Shown here: positions 22,592 to 32,140 of the stretch, piece by piece
Numbering within the stretch: position 1 is the first letter of the stretch
How the letters are laid out: every line of letters begins with the position of its first letter
From: an uncultured Clostridia bacterium
GTDB lineage: Bacteria > Bacillota > Clostridia > Oscillospirales > Ruminococcaceae
Direction of reading: 5' to 3'
Length of the DNA: 36,192 nucleotides
Assembly (NCBI GenBank): GCA_945923775.1
Contig: CAMELR010000027.1
Location: 1-36,192, forward strand
Position numbers and translations under genes: made by a program
Notes under the pieces: model-generated
Databases searched by the model: none
Told to the model about the DNA's origin: nothing
Seen by the model: only the letters and a program-made list of their open reading frames with translations

Positions 22592-23793
22592 TAACTCCCA
22601 TAACCAAGCGCGACCCGCGCAAGCTGTATCTGGAGCGCCTTGTATTCATGGCTGCTCTGCTGATACCGGCGGTGTTCCGGGGAGGCTTAAGACCGCTGGT
22701 GGTGTGCGCGGTGTGCGTTATCTGCTGCATGCTCACCGACTGGGTCTGCTGCAAGCTGCGCCGCATAAAATACGACCTTAAAGACCCCGCCGTGATGTTC
22801 TGGGGGCTGTGCTGCGGAATGCTCATGCCGGCGGGTATCCCGCATGTCCTTGCAGGACTTTCCGCAGTTATCTGCATTGCCCTCGGGAAGCACATTTTCG
22901 GCGGAAACGAGAACCTCGTGTTCTCCCCTCCCGCGATAGCCGTGGCGTTCCTGATAATCTGCTACCCCGGCGACATGCTGTATTATCCGAAGGTCGGCGA
23001 AATTATCCCGATGTTCTCGGAGTACGAAGGGACGTTCACCCGCTCTGTCGAATACCGCATGAACCTCGGCACCACGCCCACCCAGTCCGTTATGGATATC
23101 CTCATGGGAAACGTCCCCGGCGCTATCGGCGCTGTGAATATCCTGGTTATTCTGGTCATCGGCGTGTGCATGCTGATAAAGCACTCTACCAGCTTCACCG
23201 CGCTGATATCCTGCCTGGCCTCTGTGGCGGCTATTTCCGCGCTGTACCCAAGGGTCGGGGATTCCCCGCTGATGTCAGTGTTCTATGAACTTTCCAGCGG
23301 TTTTCTGCTGTTCGGAATCGTTTTTATGTCTGCCGAGCCTTATATCCTGCCGAAGCGCCGCGCCGCAAGAGCCATCTACGGAGTCGTGCTAGGCTACACC
23401 GTGATGATGTTCCGGTATTTCGGTCAGGTGGAGGGCTGCTTCGTTTTCGCGCTGCTTATCGTCAACGCCATGAGCAGCTCGTTTGATACCATCGTTGAGA
23501 ATATCCTCTACTGGAAGCGCAACTACATCAGCTCCTTCGAGGGAAGCAAGACCCGCGCGCAGCAGGGCGGCATAAAGCTCACTGACACGCAGGAGATACA
23601 GCTCCCCGAAAAGTACCGCTACAACACTCCGCCGATAGACGGCAAGGTGAAGCGCCACAAGCGCCGCCCAGCGGTAATAAGCAGACCTGGTGAAGCTCAG
23701 CCGCACCACGAGCAGCTCGAGCAGCCGGAACGCTCAGAGCGTCCGGAATCAGAGCCATCTATAAACCCGGAGAAGGAGGACAGCGATGAATAA
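22588..23793 (+). CDS. rnfD: RnfD-like (RnfD/NqrB family) membrane protein with long tail
   Basis: A 401-residue membrane protein of the RnfD/NqrB family, the ferredoxin:NAD or Na-pumping redox complex subunit that carries covalent FMN. Family marks are FGGNENLVFSPPA near 104-116, a segment LGTTPT at 160-165 that aligns with the flavin motif SGATPL (Thr163 at the attachment site), GNVPGAIGAV near 174, and RYFGQVEGCFVFALLIVNAM. The usual MATDPVTSP block is altered to MSAEPYILP. The core ends near 315; about 80 polar Pro/Glu/Arg-rich residues follow, which usual RnfD lacks. It overlaps rpe by four bases and rnfE by eight. RnfC, RnfG and RnfB are not encoded in the window. Confidence 0.85.
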   Translation: MITPITKRDPRKLYLERLVFMAALLIPAVFRGGLRPLVVCAVCVICCMLTDWVCCKLRRIKYDLKDPAVMFWGLCCGMLMPAGIPHVLAGLSAVICIALGKHIFGGNENLVFSPPAIAVAFLIICYPGDMLYYPKVGEIIPMFSEYEGTFTRSVEYRMNLGTTPTQSVMDILMGNVPGAIGAVNILVILVIGVCMLIKHSTSFTALISCLASVAAISALYPRVGDSPLMSVFYELSSGFLLFGIVFMSAEPYILPKRRAARAIYGVVLGYTVMMFRYFGQVEGCFVFALLIVNAMSSSFDTIVENILYWKRNYISSFEGSKTRAQQGGIKLTDTQEIQLPEKYRYNTPPIDGKVKRHKRRPAVISRPGEAQPHHEQLEQPERSERPESEPSINPEKEDSDE

Positions 23794-24421
23794 CAAACCC
23801 TCCGGGAAGTTCAGCCTTGACGGGCTTTTCCGCCAGAACATCGTTCTGATGAGCGGACTCGTCACCGCCCCGATAATAGTAGCGGCGACAACGTTCGAAC
23901 GCGCTCTGGTGCTCACCCTGAGCTTCCTTCTTATCTCGTACTCGTCAATAATCATCTGCCGGTTCATTCCCCGGGAGATAGTCTACACCGTGCGGATAAT
24001 CTGCTACGTCGGCGTTGCTGCGGTGATGTATATTCCGACCGCGCTGCTAATGAATGCGCTGTTCCCCGAAACAGCATCGGCGGTGTCCATATACATTGAG
24101 ATACTGGTGGTCAATTCCCTGATACTTGCAAAAACCGAGAGCCGGTTCTACCTCATGTCGATGAAAGAAATGGCGCTTGACGCACTGATGTACATTCTCG
24201 GCTACGCTATAGCGGCGTTCGCCGTGGGTATCATCAGGGAGTTCCTCGCGTTCGGCTCGCTGTTCGGGCTGAGAGTATGCGACGCCCCCATGCCCGCCGC
24301 AAAGACCACGTTCTTCGGGTTCATACTTGTGGGGATCCTCGCGGCTGTCTGCCGCGGAGTGACTACCCGCCGCAGGAAGCGCAGCGAAAGCTCCGGCGTT
24401 ATCCGAAAGGGGGCTGAATGA
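23786..24421 (+). CDS. rnfE: RnfE-like (RnfE/NqrD family) membrane protein lacking Fe-S cysteines
   Basis: A 211-residue protein with about six membrane segments that aligns over its length with RnfE/NqrD. Matching pieces are the RQNIVLMSGL start, CRFIPREIVYTVRI, IREFLAFGSLFG and the end of the last helix. In typical RnfE the GLCP and TNCxxxGRAEAFA motifs supply two cysteines for the intramembrane [2Fe-2S] cluster. Here these positions are Val25 (GLVTAP) and Ser111 (VNSLILAKTESRF). Strong ribosome site AAGGAGG before the ATG. The frame is clean, so these are real substitutions rather than damage. It may form a structural or non-redox half-channel with the RnfA-like protein. Confidence 0.82.
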   Translation: MNNKPSGKFSLDGLFRQNIVLMSGLVTAPIIVAATTFERALVLTLSFLLISYSSIIICRFIPREIVYTVRIICYVGVAAVMYIPTALLMNALFPETASAVSIYIEILVVNSLILAKTESRFYLMSMKEMALDALMYILGYAIAAFAVGIIREFLAFGSLFGLRVCDAPMPAAKTTFFGFILVGILAAVCRGVTTRRRKRSESSGVIRKGAE

Positions 24422-25014
24422 TGGAAGTTATCGCAAAGATCGTTTCCGCCGCGATGGTCTCCGTATTCGTCCAGAACGCGATATTCGACCGCGCATTCGG
24501 CAGCAATGTCGGTATCTACGCCTCCCGCAAGAACAGCACCGTTATCGGCTTCACGCTCGGTATCACTGCTATGACCACCCTGGCGAGTATTGTTTCCTTC
24601 TTTGTTGACCAGGCTATGCTCCCGACGGAATTCGGCTGGCTGTTCATGCCGCTGATCTACTCAGCCGTTATCAGCGTGCTGTATATTCTGGGGCTTCTGG
24701 CGCTCTGGCGGTTTTTCCCAAAAATATTCAGGAAAATACGCAAGTACGTTCACCTTGCAATATTCAACTGCACCGTTATCGGCGCGCTTTTCCTCAACTC
24801 CAACTACGGCAGCGACATCTGGTCGTACATCGGATACGGTTTCGGCACCGGCATAGGGTTCTTCCTGGCGTGCTTCCTGCTGAACATCGCGCACGAAAAG
24901 CTGGACAGCGACAAGATCCCGCGTATATTCCGCGGCTACCCCATCATGCTGGTATACATCGGCGTGATATCGCTGGCGTTCTACGCGCTGGCGGGCTACA
25001 CCGTTGACTTCTGA
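24421..25014 (+). CDS. rnfA: RnfA-like (RnfA/NqrE family) membrane protein
   Basis: A 197-residue protein with about six membrane segments, aligned end to end with RnfA/RsxA. Visible pieces are VFVQNAIF, MTTLASIVSFFVD, NCTVIGALFLN, YGFGTGIGFFL and FRGYPIMLVYIGVISLAF. The first Fe-S cysteine of the family (in GLCPFMGVS) is replaced by Asn29, while the second, Cys117 in FNCTVIG, is kept. The ATG at 24421 shares a base with the rnfE stop (TGATG); an ATG one codon earlier (24418) is equally in frame, but the G-rich ribosome site is only four bases from it. It is expressed with rnfD and rnfE and probably forms a complex with them. Confidence 0.83.
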   Translation: MEVIAKIVSAAMVSVFVQNAIFDRAFGSNVGIYASRKNSTVIGFTLGITAMTTLASIVSFFVDQAMLPTEFGWLFMPLIYSAVISVLYILGLLALWRFFPKIFRKIRKYVHLAIFNCTVIGALFLNSNYGSDIWSYIGYGFGTGIGFFLACFLLNIAHEKLDSDKIPRIFRGYPIMLVYIGVISLAFYALAGYTVDF

Positions 25015-25043
25015 TAACAACACACCACATTCTAGGAGATATC

Positions 25044-26231
25044 ATGAAGAAAAAGAACATCAAGATAAAGCACCGCAAATACAGCCTGTACCAGCGCAAG
25101 AAAAGCAAGGGCAGGAAGTTCCTCACCGGACTGCTGATGGTAATTCTGGTGGCGGGTCTGTGCGTACTGGGCTACGGCCTGGGCAAGCCGCTGGTGGAGT
25201 ACTTCTCGAACCGCGGAAACGAGTCGGCCCCGGAATCCGCCTGGACTCCGCCGGTATCCGCCGAGCCTGCGGCTCCCTCATCGGAAGGCACCGCGGAAAA
25301 GACCGCTGAGTCCTCCGAACCGACCGCCGAGCCGGAAATCGAAAAGACGGTCAGCGCGTTCATTCTGCCGGAGACCGCCGCGCTCAGCTCCGAGAGCCTC
25401 AACAGCGCCCTCGCAGCCGCAAAGAACAGCGGCTACACCGACATCACGGTAACGCTCAAGGACGAAGCCGGAAGCTTCCTTTACAAGACCGCGCTCAAGG
25501 ATATTCCGGAGACCCAGATAACCGGAACCCTCACTGCAAAGCAGATCGCGGACATCATAACCAAGGCGGGAATGACTCCGCACGCGCGTATAAATACGCT
25601 GCTCGACCGCACCTCTCAGACCTACTCCGGCGGAAGCATCTGCTACATGATAGCCGACGGCGGAATCTGGCACGACTACTACGTCGATCAGGGCGGCAAG
25701 TCCTGGCTCGACCCGTTTGAGAAGGAAACTGCGGCGTACCTCGCGGATATCACAAAGGAGATCGCGTCCGCGGGCTTCACAGACGTGATACTCGCCAACA
25801 CGAGGTACCCGGCATTCAACCCGCAGGATTACACTAACTTCCTGCGGCAGCTCAACATCTCCGACGATACTGCGCGGATTGAAGCGCTGTGGGACGTAAT
25901 CTCCGCGTGCCAGAAGGCGGCGGGAGATACCAGAGTCACCGTTGAAATGAACGACGAAGATCTGTTCGCGGATAGCAACGCGATCGCGCTCACCACTGCG
26001 GAAGCCGCTGGAGACAAGGCAAAGCTGAAAACCGCAGCGCTGCTGGTGGACTACTCCCCCGCCGACAAGACCGGATACGCCGAAACAAGGGCGTTCATCG
26101 GGAAGCTCTCCGCGATGTACTCCGGGCAAGAATGGGCGGTTCGCATTCAGACCTCCGGCTTCTCTGCTGCTTCGCTCGAGCAGGTACGCAAGGCGTTTTC
26201 GGACTCCGGTATCACCGTGTTTTCTGAATAA
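25044..26231 (+). CDS. membrane-anchored GHL/DUF4015-like protein, probably non-catalytic
   Basis: A 395-residue protein with a very basic N-terminus, one membrane segment (about 28-48), a Ser/Glu/Pro-rich spacer to about 100, and an extracellular barrel-like domain. Pieces resemble the putative glycoside hydrolase family DUF4015 (PF13200): TVTLKDEAGSFLYKTAL, GMTPHARINTLLD, WLDPFEKETAAYLADITKEI and DVILANTRYP. In that family the corresponding motifs usually read FDLKD and FDYVRFP; the first Asp of each is Thr and Ala here, so activity may be lost. AGGAG precedes the ATG and it follows rnfA by 29 bases, so it is likely the last gene of the operon. Family assignment is moderate. Confidence 0.65.
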   Translation: MKKKNIKIKHRKYSLYQRKKSKGRKFLTGLLMVILVAGLCVLGYGLGKPLVEYFSNRGNESAPESAWTPPVSAEPAAPSSEGTAEKTAESSEPTAEPEIEKTVSAFILPETAALSSESLNSALAAAKNSGYTDITVTLKDEAGSFLYKTALKDIPETQITGTLTAKQIADIITKAGMTPHARINTLLDRTSQTYSGGSICYMIADGGIWHDYYVDQGGKSWLDPFEKETAAYLADITKEIASAGFTDVILANTRYPAFNPQDYTNFLRQLNISDDTARIEALWDVISACQKAAGDTRVTVEMNDEDLFADSNAIALTTAEAAGDKAKLKTAALLVDYSPADKTGYAETRAFIGKLSAMYSGQEWAVRIQTSGFSAASLEQVRKAFSDSGITVFSE

Positions 26232-26255
26232 TCGGTGAAAATTTTGCCGCCCTAC

Positions 26256-26284
26256 TTGATTTTAGGAGCAGTTTAGGTTATAAT
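26256..26284 (+). promoter_or_regulatory. sigma-A promoter of yajC
   Basis: TTGATT (26256-26261), 17 bases, TATAAT (26279-26284), about 50 bases before the yajC ATG. Confidence 0.85.
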
Positions 26285-26335
26285 TAAAAGGTACTATAAA
26301 AATCATGCCGCAAGGCAGGACGTGGAGGACAACTA

Positions 26336-26731
26336 ATGACAACACTCGCAGTTATTTCTACCGCAGCTTCTTCTGCAGCCGCAACCGGCGGAGCAAGCGT
26401 GGCAAGCATGCTCACAATGCTGATTCCGCTGGCGCTTATCATCGTATTCTTCTATTTCTTCATAATCCGCCCGGAGAAGAAGCGCAACAAGGAAATGCAG
26501 AACATGCTCAACAACATTCAGGTTGCTGATGAGGTTATCACCAACGGCGGCATCATCGGTAGAGTTCTTTCCGTTAAGGAGGACACCGTGCTTATCGAGA
26601 CCGGCAGCGACCGCACCAAGATCCGCGTGCTGAAGTCCGCTATCGCTAAGAACAACACCGTTCACGAGGCTCCCGCTGAGGAAGCTCCCGCTAAGAAGAA
26701 AAAGGGCGACAAGCCCGCTGAGATCAAATGA
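26336..26731 (+). CDS. yajC: preprotein translocase subunit YajC
   Basis: A 131-residue Sec-accessory membrane protein. A Ser/Ala/Gly-rich N-terminus is followed by one membrane helix (about 25-43), then the hallmark FFIIRPEKKRNKEMQ and VADEVITNGGIIGRV, and a C-terminal Ala/Glu/Pro/Lys tail. GGAGG precedes the ATG. It is monocistronic between its own promoter and terminator; secDF, tgt or queA, its common neighbours, are not beside it. Confidence 0.95.
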   Translation: MTTLAVISTAASSAAATGGASVASMLTMLIPLALIIVFFYFFIIRPEKKRNKEMQNMLNNIQVADEVITNGGIIGRVLSVKEDTVLIETGSDRTKIRVLKSAIAKNNTVHEAPAEEAPAKKKKGDKPAEIK

Positions 26732-26751
26732 TCTTGCGCAAATGGAATTAA

Positions 26752-26785
26752 AAACTCCCTCCGGAATCGGAGGGAGTTTCTGTTT
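26752..26785 (+). terminator. intrinsic terminator of yajC
   Basis: AAACTCCCTCCG (26752-26763) pairs with CGGAGGGAGTTT (26768-26779) around GAAT, then CTGTTTG. Confidence 0.92.
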
Positions 26786-26823
26786 GTCGGAAAAGTCTGC
26801 ACGGGTAAAAATATGTTGGTGAA

Positions 26824-27136
26824 AAATTGTTGTTTAGAGGTTAATGACACGTCCGAAACAGTCCACCGGACTGTTTCGGAAGATAAGTTCAACAAACACA
26901 ATGTGTCGCTTGTGGGGGAAAACTCTTGTTTTCCCCCACACCCCTTTAGCGCCTTTTGGACGTTTGACTGCGCGCCGGCGCGCAGAGTTGCCGTGCTTTC
27001 GCACGGAGTATCCGCACTCTGTGCGGAGGTTTCGCCTAACGGCGACAAGGGCTCTGCCCTTGACCTGCAAGGGGGACGCGTCCCCCTTGACTCCCGATAG
27101 GGAGTTGCTCAAAGTTGAACACTCGCTGCTAATATA
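26824..27136 (+). repeat. multi-hairpin intergenic repeat, copy A
   Basis: A roughly 313-base non-coding element with nine successive hairpins: 26852-26880 (13-bp stem), 26911-26940 (13-bp stem), 26968-26985 (palindrome), 26991-27006, 27011-27027, 27032-27045, 27046-27062, 27068-27089 (palindrome) and 27091-27104. It shares its start (AAATTGTTGTTTAGAGG), order and end (GAACACT then GCTAA) with copy B at 34018-34312. It lies in the gap between the convergent yajC and ppk genes. Open frames that cross it translate the repeat and are not considered genes. It shows no transposase or terminal target duplication that I can identify. Confidence 0.9.
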
Positions 27137-27166
27137 AAAATAACCGGGAAGCTGCAAACTCCCCGG
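27137..27166 (-). terminator. intrinsic terminator of ppk
   Basis: CCGGGAAG (27144-27151) pairs with CTCCCCGG (27159-27166), one G-U pair, and the minus strand runs into TTATTTTTA. It sits directly against the end of repeat copy A. Confidence 0.8.
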
Positions 27167-27173
27167 GATAATT

Positions 27174-29405
27174 TTATTTGCGTATCCTGCGAATCTTCAC
27201 CTGATGTACCGGCTTTACAGACTGGTTATAACCGTTCGGCGCCGTGGGGACCGCATAGGGCGCCCCGAGTGCGGCTGCTGCCTGAGCCAGCTCCTCTGCC
27301 TTCGGCGCTTTCCGCTCACAGAGGTTCTGCTCGCGCTCCGCTTCTTCCTGCTGAGCCTGCTCTGCCGCCTTATAAGCCTGCTCGTAGAAATAGATCTGCG
27401 AATTGAGCCGCGGCTCGCCTTCCTTCGGCTGAACATGGTGGTAGTTGCCGTCGCTGTCCTGCTCGCGCGCCTTCACATTGTCACGGAGCATCGTCTCGAA
27501 TATATCGACTGCGCGGTCCGCTATGCTCTTATCCAGCAGCGGAGCCGCAACCTCAACGCGGCGCTCGGTGTTTCTGGTCATGAAGTCCGCACTGGAAATG
27601 TACACTCTGCGGCGGTCGCCGGTGCCGAAAATGTAGATTCGGCTGTGCTCCAGGAATCTTCCCACGATGGAAATTACACGTATATTCTCGGTGTCTCCCT
27701 CAACGCCCGCGATAAGGCAGCAGATACCCCGGACTACCAGCTCGATTTTGACCCCGGCGCGGCTTGCCTCGGCGAGCTTCTCGATGATATCCTTATCGGT
27801 CAGGGAGTTCATCTTGATTCCGATATAGCCCTTGTCCTTGTAAGTTATCTCGTTGTCGATAAGCTCGACAATGCGGCTCTTGAGCCCCTTCGGTGCAACC
27901 AGCAGCTTGTTGGTGCTCTCAACTGTGTTCCCGACTGCGAGCGCATTGAACACCACGGAGGCGTCAGAGCCGAAATCACGGTCGGCGGTCATCAACGTGA
28001 GGTCGGTGTACAGCTTGGAGGTACGCTCGTTATAGTTGCCCGTGCCTACCTGCGTGATGTAGCTTACGTCGTTGCCGTCGCGCAGCGTGATGAGCAGCAG
28101 CTTGGAGTGCACCTTCAGCTCGTCCAGACCGTAAATGACGGTAACGCCCGCGTCCTCAAGGCACTTCGACCAGCCGATGTTGTTTTCCTCATCGAAACGC
28201 GCGCGAAGCTCCACCAGCGCAAGGACGTCCTTGCCGTTTTCAGCGGCGCGGGTCAGGGCGCTGATTATCTTACTGTCCCTCGCCACGCGGTAAAGCGTTA
28301 TCTTGATGGAAACTACGTCCGGATTCTCGGCGGCTTCCTCCAGCAGGCGTATGAACTGGTTGATGTTCTCATAGGGGTAGTTGAGCATGATGTCATGCTG
28401 CTTTATCTGCTCTATCATCGGGCGCTTTGTGTCGATGGCGGGGGATTTCTGCGGGGTCAGCGGAGCAAAGAAAAGCTCGCTGTTTTTCTCCAGCTTTCTT
28501 TCAACGGAGGAGAGGAAATCCATCGTAAGCGGGGCGGTCTGCCAGAAAATGAAGCCGTCGCGCACCTTGAGGGTCTTTGCTATGAGCGCGGCTATGCTGT
28601 CGTCCGGTTTTCCGAGGAATTCCAGGCGAACCGGCTGGAGCTTCTTGCGCTTCTTTACAAGGTCGGACATTATGTCGCGGAAATCAACATCGTGGTCGTA
28701 CAGACCCTCGTCGATAGTGATATCCGCGTTTCGGGTCACTCTGAAAATGCAGCGGGAGATTATCTCGAAATTCTTGAACACCTGCTCTGCGTAATGGCTG
28801 ATAAGTTCCTCGATAAGCAGGAACTTGCCCGTTCCCGGGAGCCACACCAGCTTCGGGAAATTCTCCGACGCGGGGAGAATGCCGAACGTTACCTTGCGCG
28901 CGGCGTCGTCCTTCTTGCGGATCGCTACGCCGACGTATATCTCGCCGCTCTTGAGGAACGGCACCGGGTGCTTCTTGTCGACAACTCCGGTGAACAGCAG
29001 CGGCTGTATCTCGCGGGTGAAAAACGCGCGGAAATACGCGTCCTCCTCCGGGGAGAGGTCCTTCACCGCGAGGTGCTCAACGCCGTAATTCTTCAGGCCG
29101 TCCATTATCGCGGAATACGCGTCGTCCTTCACCGGCAAGAGCTGCTTTACGCGCTTCGCGATCTCCACGAGCTGCTCCTTTGCGGTCATGTTGGTCTTGT
29201 TTTCGGTGTCCTTGCTGTCAAAGAGCATTTTATCGTGCAGGCTGCCTACTCTTATCATGAAGAATTCGTCGAGGTTGGAGCAGAATATCTGCACGAATCT
29301 CAGCCGCTCGAACAGCGGAGTTTCCTCGTCGAATGCCTCCTCAAGCACCCTTGCATTGAACTTGAGCCACGAAAGCTCACGGTTGTCATAGAATTTACCG
29401 CTCAT
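27174..29405 (-). CDS. ppk1: polyphosphate kinase 1
   Basis: A 743-residue PPK1, which polymerises the gamma phosphate of ATP into polyphosphate and can run backwards. The N-terminal domain starts NRELSWLKFNARVL with the conserved SNLDEFFMIR. The head and two phospholipase-D-like C-terminal domains follow. The phosphorylated histidine lies in LKVHSKLLLI, and VYISSADFMTRNTERRVEV marks the second catalytic domain. The C-terminal 80 residues are a Gln/Glu/Ala-rich, partly coiled tail ending in basic KIRRIRK, longer than in many homologues. The ATG at 29405 has AAAGGAT five bases before it; an in-frame GTG at 29420 overlaps that site and is rejected. Confidence 0.96.
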   Translation of the reverse strand: MSGKFYDNRELSWLKFNARVLEEAFDEETPLFERLRFVQIFCSNLDEFFMIRVGSLHDKMLFDSKDTENKTNMTAKEQLVEIAKRVKQLLPVKDDAYSAIMDGLKNYGVEHLAVKDLSPEEDAYFRAFFTREIQPLLFTGVVDKKHPVPFLKSGEIYVGVAIRKKDDAARKVTFGILPASENFPKLVWLPGTGKFLLIEELISHYAEQVFKNFEIISRCIFRVTRNADITIDEGLYDHDVDFRDIMSDLVKKRKKLQPVRLEFLGKPDDSIAALIAKTLKVRDGFIFWQTAPLTMDFLSSVERKLEKNSELFFAPLTPQKSPAIDTKRPMIEQIKQHDIMLNYPYENINQFIRLLEEAAENPDVVSIKITLYRVARDSKIISALTRAAENGKDVLALVELRARFDEENNIGWSKCLEDAGVTVIYGLDELKVHSKLLLITLRDGNDVSYITQVGTGNYNERTSKLYTDLTLMTADRDFGSDASVVFNALAVGNTVESTNKLLVAPKGLKSRIVELIDNEITYKDKGYIGIKMNSLTDKDIIEKLAEASRAGVKIELVVRGICCLIAGVEGDTENIRVISIVGRFLEHSRIYIFGTGDRRRVYISSADFMTRNTERRVEVAAPLLDKSIADRAVDIFETMLRDNVKAREQDSDGNYHHVQPKEGEPRLNSQIYFYEQAYKAAEQAQQEEAEREQNLCERKAPKAEELAQAAAALGAPYAVPTAPNGYNQSVKPVHQVKIRRIRK

Positions 29406-29463
29406 ATTAAATCCTTTCACAGTTGCTTCATCTGCTGTTTACGCCGAATTTACATATAACAAC

Positions 29464-29494
29464 GCCGCCTGAAAACGCTCGGTCTACAGGCGGC
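29464..29494 (-). terminator. terminator-like hairpin after pyrG
   Basis: GCCGCCTG (29464-29471) pairs with CAGGCGGC (29487-29494). On the minus strand only GTTGTTATAT follows, a weak T-run, so some read-through into ppk is possible. I found no clear ppk promoter in the remaining gap. Confidence 0.6.
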
Positions 29495-29514
29495 TAAATT
29501 ATCAATGAATATGT

Positions 29515-31200
<1,686 letters not shown>

Positions 31201-31237
31201 CTTCAGCCTTACTTATCCGAAAACATATCTACAGTTT

Positions 31238-31266
31238 ATTATATCACTATGCGTAACTTTTTTCAA
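31238..31266 (-). promoter_or_regulatory. sigma-A promoter of pyrG
   Basis: TTGAAA (31266-31261), 17 bases, TATAAT (31243-31238) on the minus strand, about 113 bases before the pyrG ATG. Spacer end and -10 box match the guaB promoter. Confidence 0.85.
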
Positions 31267-31317
31267 GTGGTATTTCTACTAAAATAACCATTCTGCGGCA
31301 TTATTTTTCCGGTCTTT

Positions 31318-32058
31318 TCATTTCCAGTTTCTGTCGTAGCTCGGAGCCTCCAGCAGCGGGTTGGAAGTTGTTGGACGTTTTTTCTGCCTGCGGGTGATGT
31401 GTTCCGCGATGTTGAACGGCTTTTTCTCGGGTATTGCGCGAAATTCCGCGAGATAATGCTCAAGCGAGGTCTGTATTTTCTTCGTGGAACCGAACCAGCC
31501 GTTTATTTCCAGCCTGTCCGAGGTCTCGAAACCGCGTTCGTTAAGCTCAGGGCTGTCGAACTGGGTGTGACCGTCCCCGTCGACGTGGTAGCCCAGGCGG
31601 CCGCTCTCCTCGAAGTAGCAGCGCACCTTCCCCTTCACAGTCAGCGAACAGGGGGCGGCCTTCTGGTCGCGGGATATCTCCTCGATACCGGAAAACGGCA
31701 CGAAATACAGCCGCCGGAGTATCACCTGGTCGTCCCAGTTCCGGAATTCCCCGGCGTAAAGGCTGAACACGAAGCCGTCCGGCAGAATGTCGAGATACGT
31801 GAACCTGCTGTGCCGCGCGGTGTACTTCTTAGCCAGCAGAGCCGCAGAGAACATCGTTGTCGTTCCCGCCAGCACGCATATTACGATCACCAGCGCCATG
31901 AGCCTCAGGATCCCGGAGGAATTCCCGGCGCCGAGGTTCAGCAGGATATTCACCGCGCAGAACACGCAAACGCCGAAAAGCGGCACCAGTACGATAATAG
32001 CCGTACCCCTGAGCCGCCTGCGGTATTTGGTTGTATCCGCGTGGAAAAAGTAATCCAT
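31318..32058 (-). CDS. hypothetical membrane protein
   Basis: A 246-residue protein that I cannot place in a named family. Two membrane helices (about 18-40 and 50-75) are followed by a soluble C-terminal region with alternating hydrophobic residues, likely a beta-rich domain of the kind that follows such hairpins (with DILPDGFVFSLY, FVPFSGIEEISRDQ and GHTQFDSPELNERGF). The tail is basic. The ATG at 32058 has GGAGG six bases upstream; an in-frame ATG five codons earlier overlaps that site. It has its own promoter that overlaps the stop of the CDF gene. No partner gene suggests a function. Confidence 0.75.
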   Translation of the reverse strand: MDYFFHADTTKYRRRLRGTAIIVLVPLFGVCVFCAVNILLNLGAGNSSGILRLMALVIVICVLAGTTTMFSAALLAKKYTARHSRFTYLDILPDGFVFSLYAGEFRNWDDQVILRRLYFVPFSGIEEISRDQKAAPCSLTVKGKVRCYFEESGRLGYHVDGDGHTQFDSPELNERGFETSDRLEINGWFGSTKKIQTSLEHYLAEFRAIPEKKPFNIAEHITRRQKKRPTTSNPLLEAPSYDRNWK

Positions 32059-32111
32059 GCTCCGCCTCCGCATTTATGTACTTTAGCCGCCTGCATACGG
32101 CTTCCTTATTT

Positions 32112-32140
32112 ATTATAGCACATAAACGCCCCGCCGTCAA
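32112..32140 (-). promoter_or_regulatory. sigma-A promoter inside the CDF stop codon
   Basis: TTGACG (32140-32135), 17 bases, TGC-TATAAT (32117-32112) on the minus strand. The -35 box covers the TGA of the upstream CDF gene. It would drive the hypothetical membrane protein. Confidence 0.75.

Noticed and set aside
23786..24421. RnfE cysteine loss as a frameshift or pseudogene effect
   Set aside because: The frame aligns with RnfE from end to end; the changes are single codons (for example TCC at Ser111) within conserved flanks.
25044..26231. The gene after rnfA as RnfG
   Set aside because: It has an N-terminal anchor like RnfG but no SGAT flavin motif or FMN-binding domain pattern; motifs fit the GHL/DUF4015 type better.
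26662..27048. Minus-strand frame in repeat copy A, similar in protein to a frame at 33961-34296
   Set aside because: The protein similarity (VRWTVSDVSLTSKQQF and nearby) comes from the shared DNA repeat. The frames have no ribosome site and include hairpins and parts of neighbouring features.
27204..29459. Plus-strand open frame of about 750 codons opposite ppk
   Set aside because: Shadow of ppk: the minus frame carries all PPK1 motifs, this one none. The same applies to long plus-strand frames opposite guaB, polA and pyrG.
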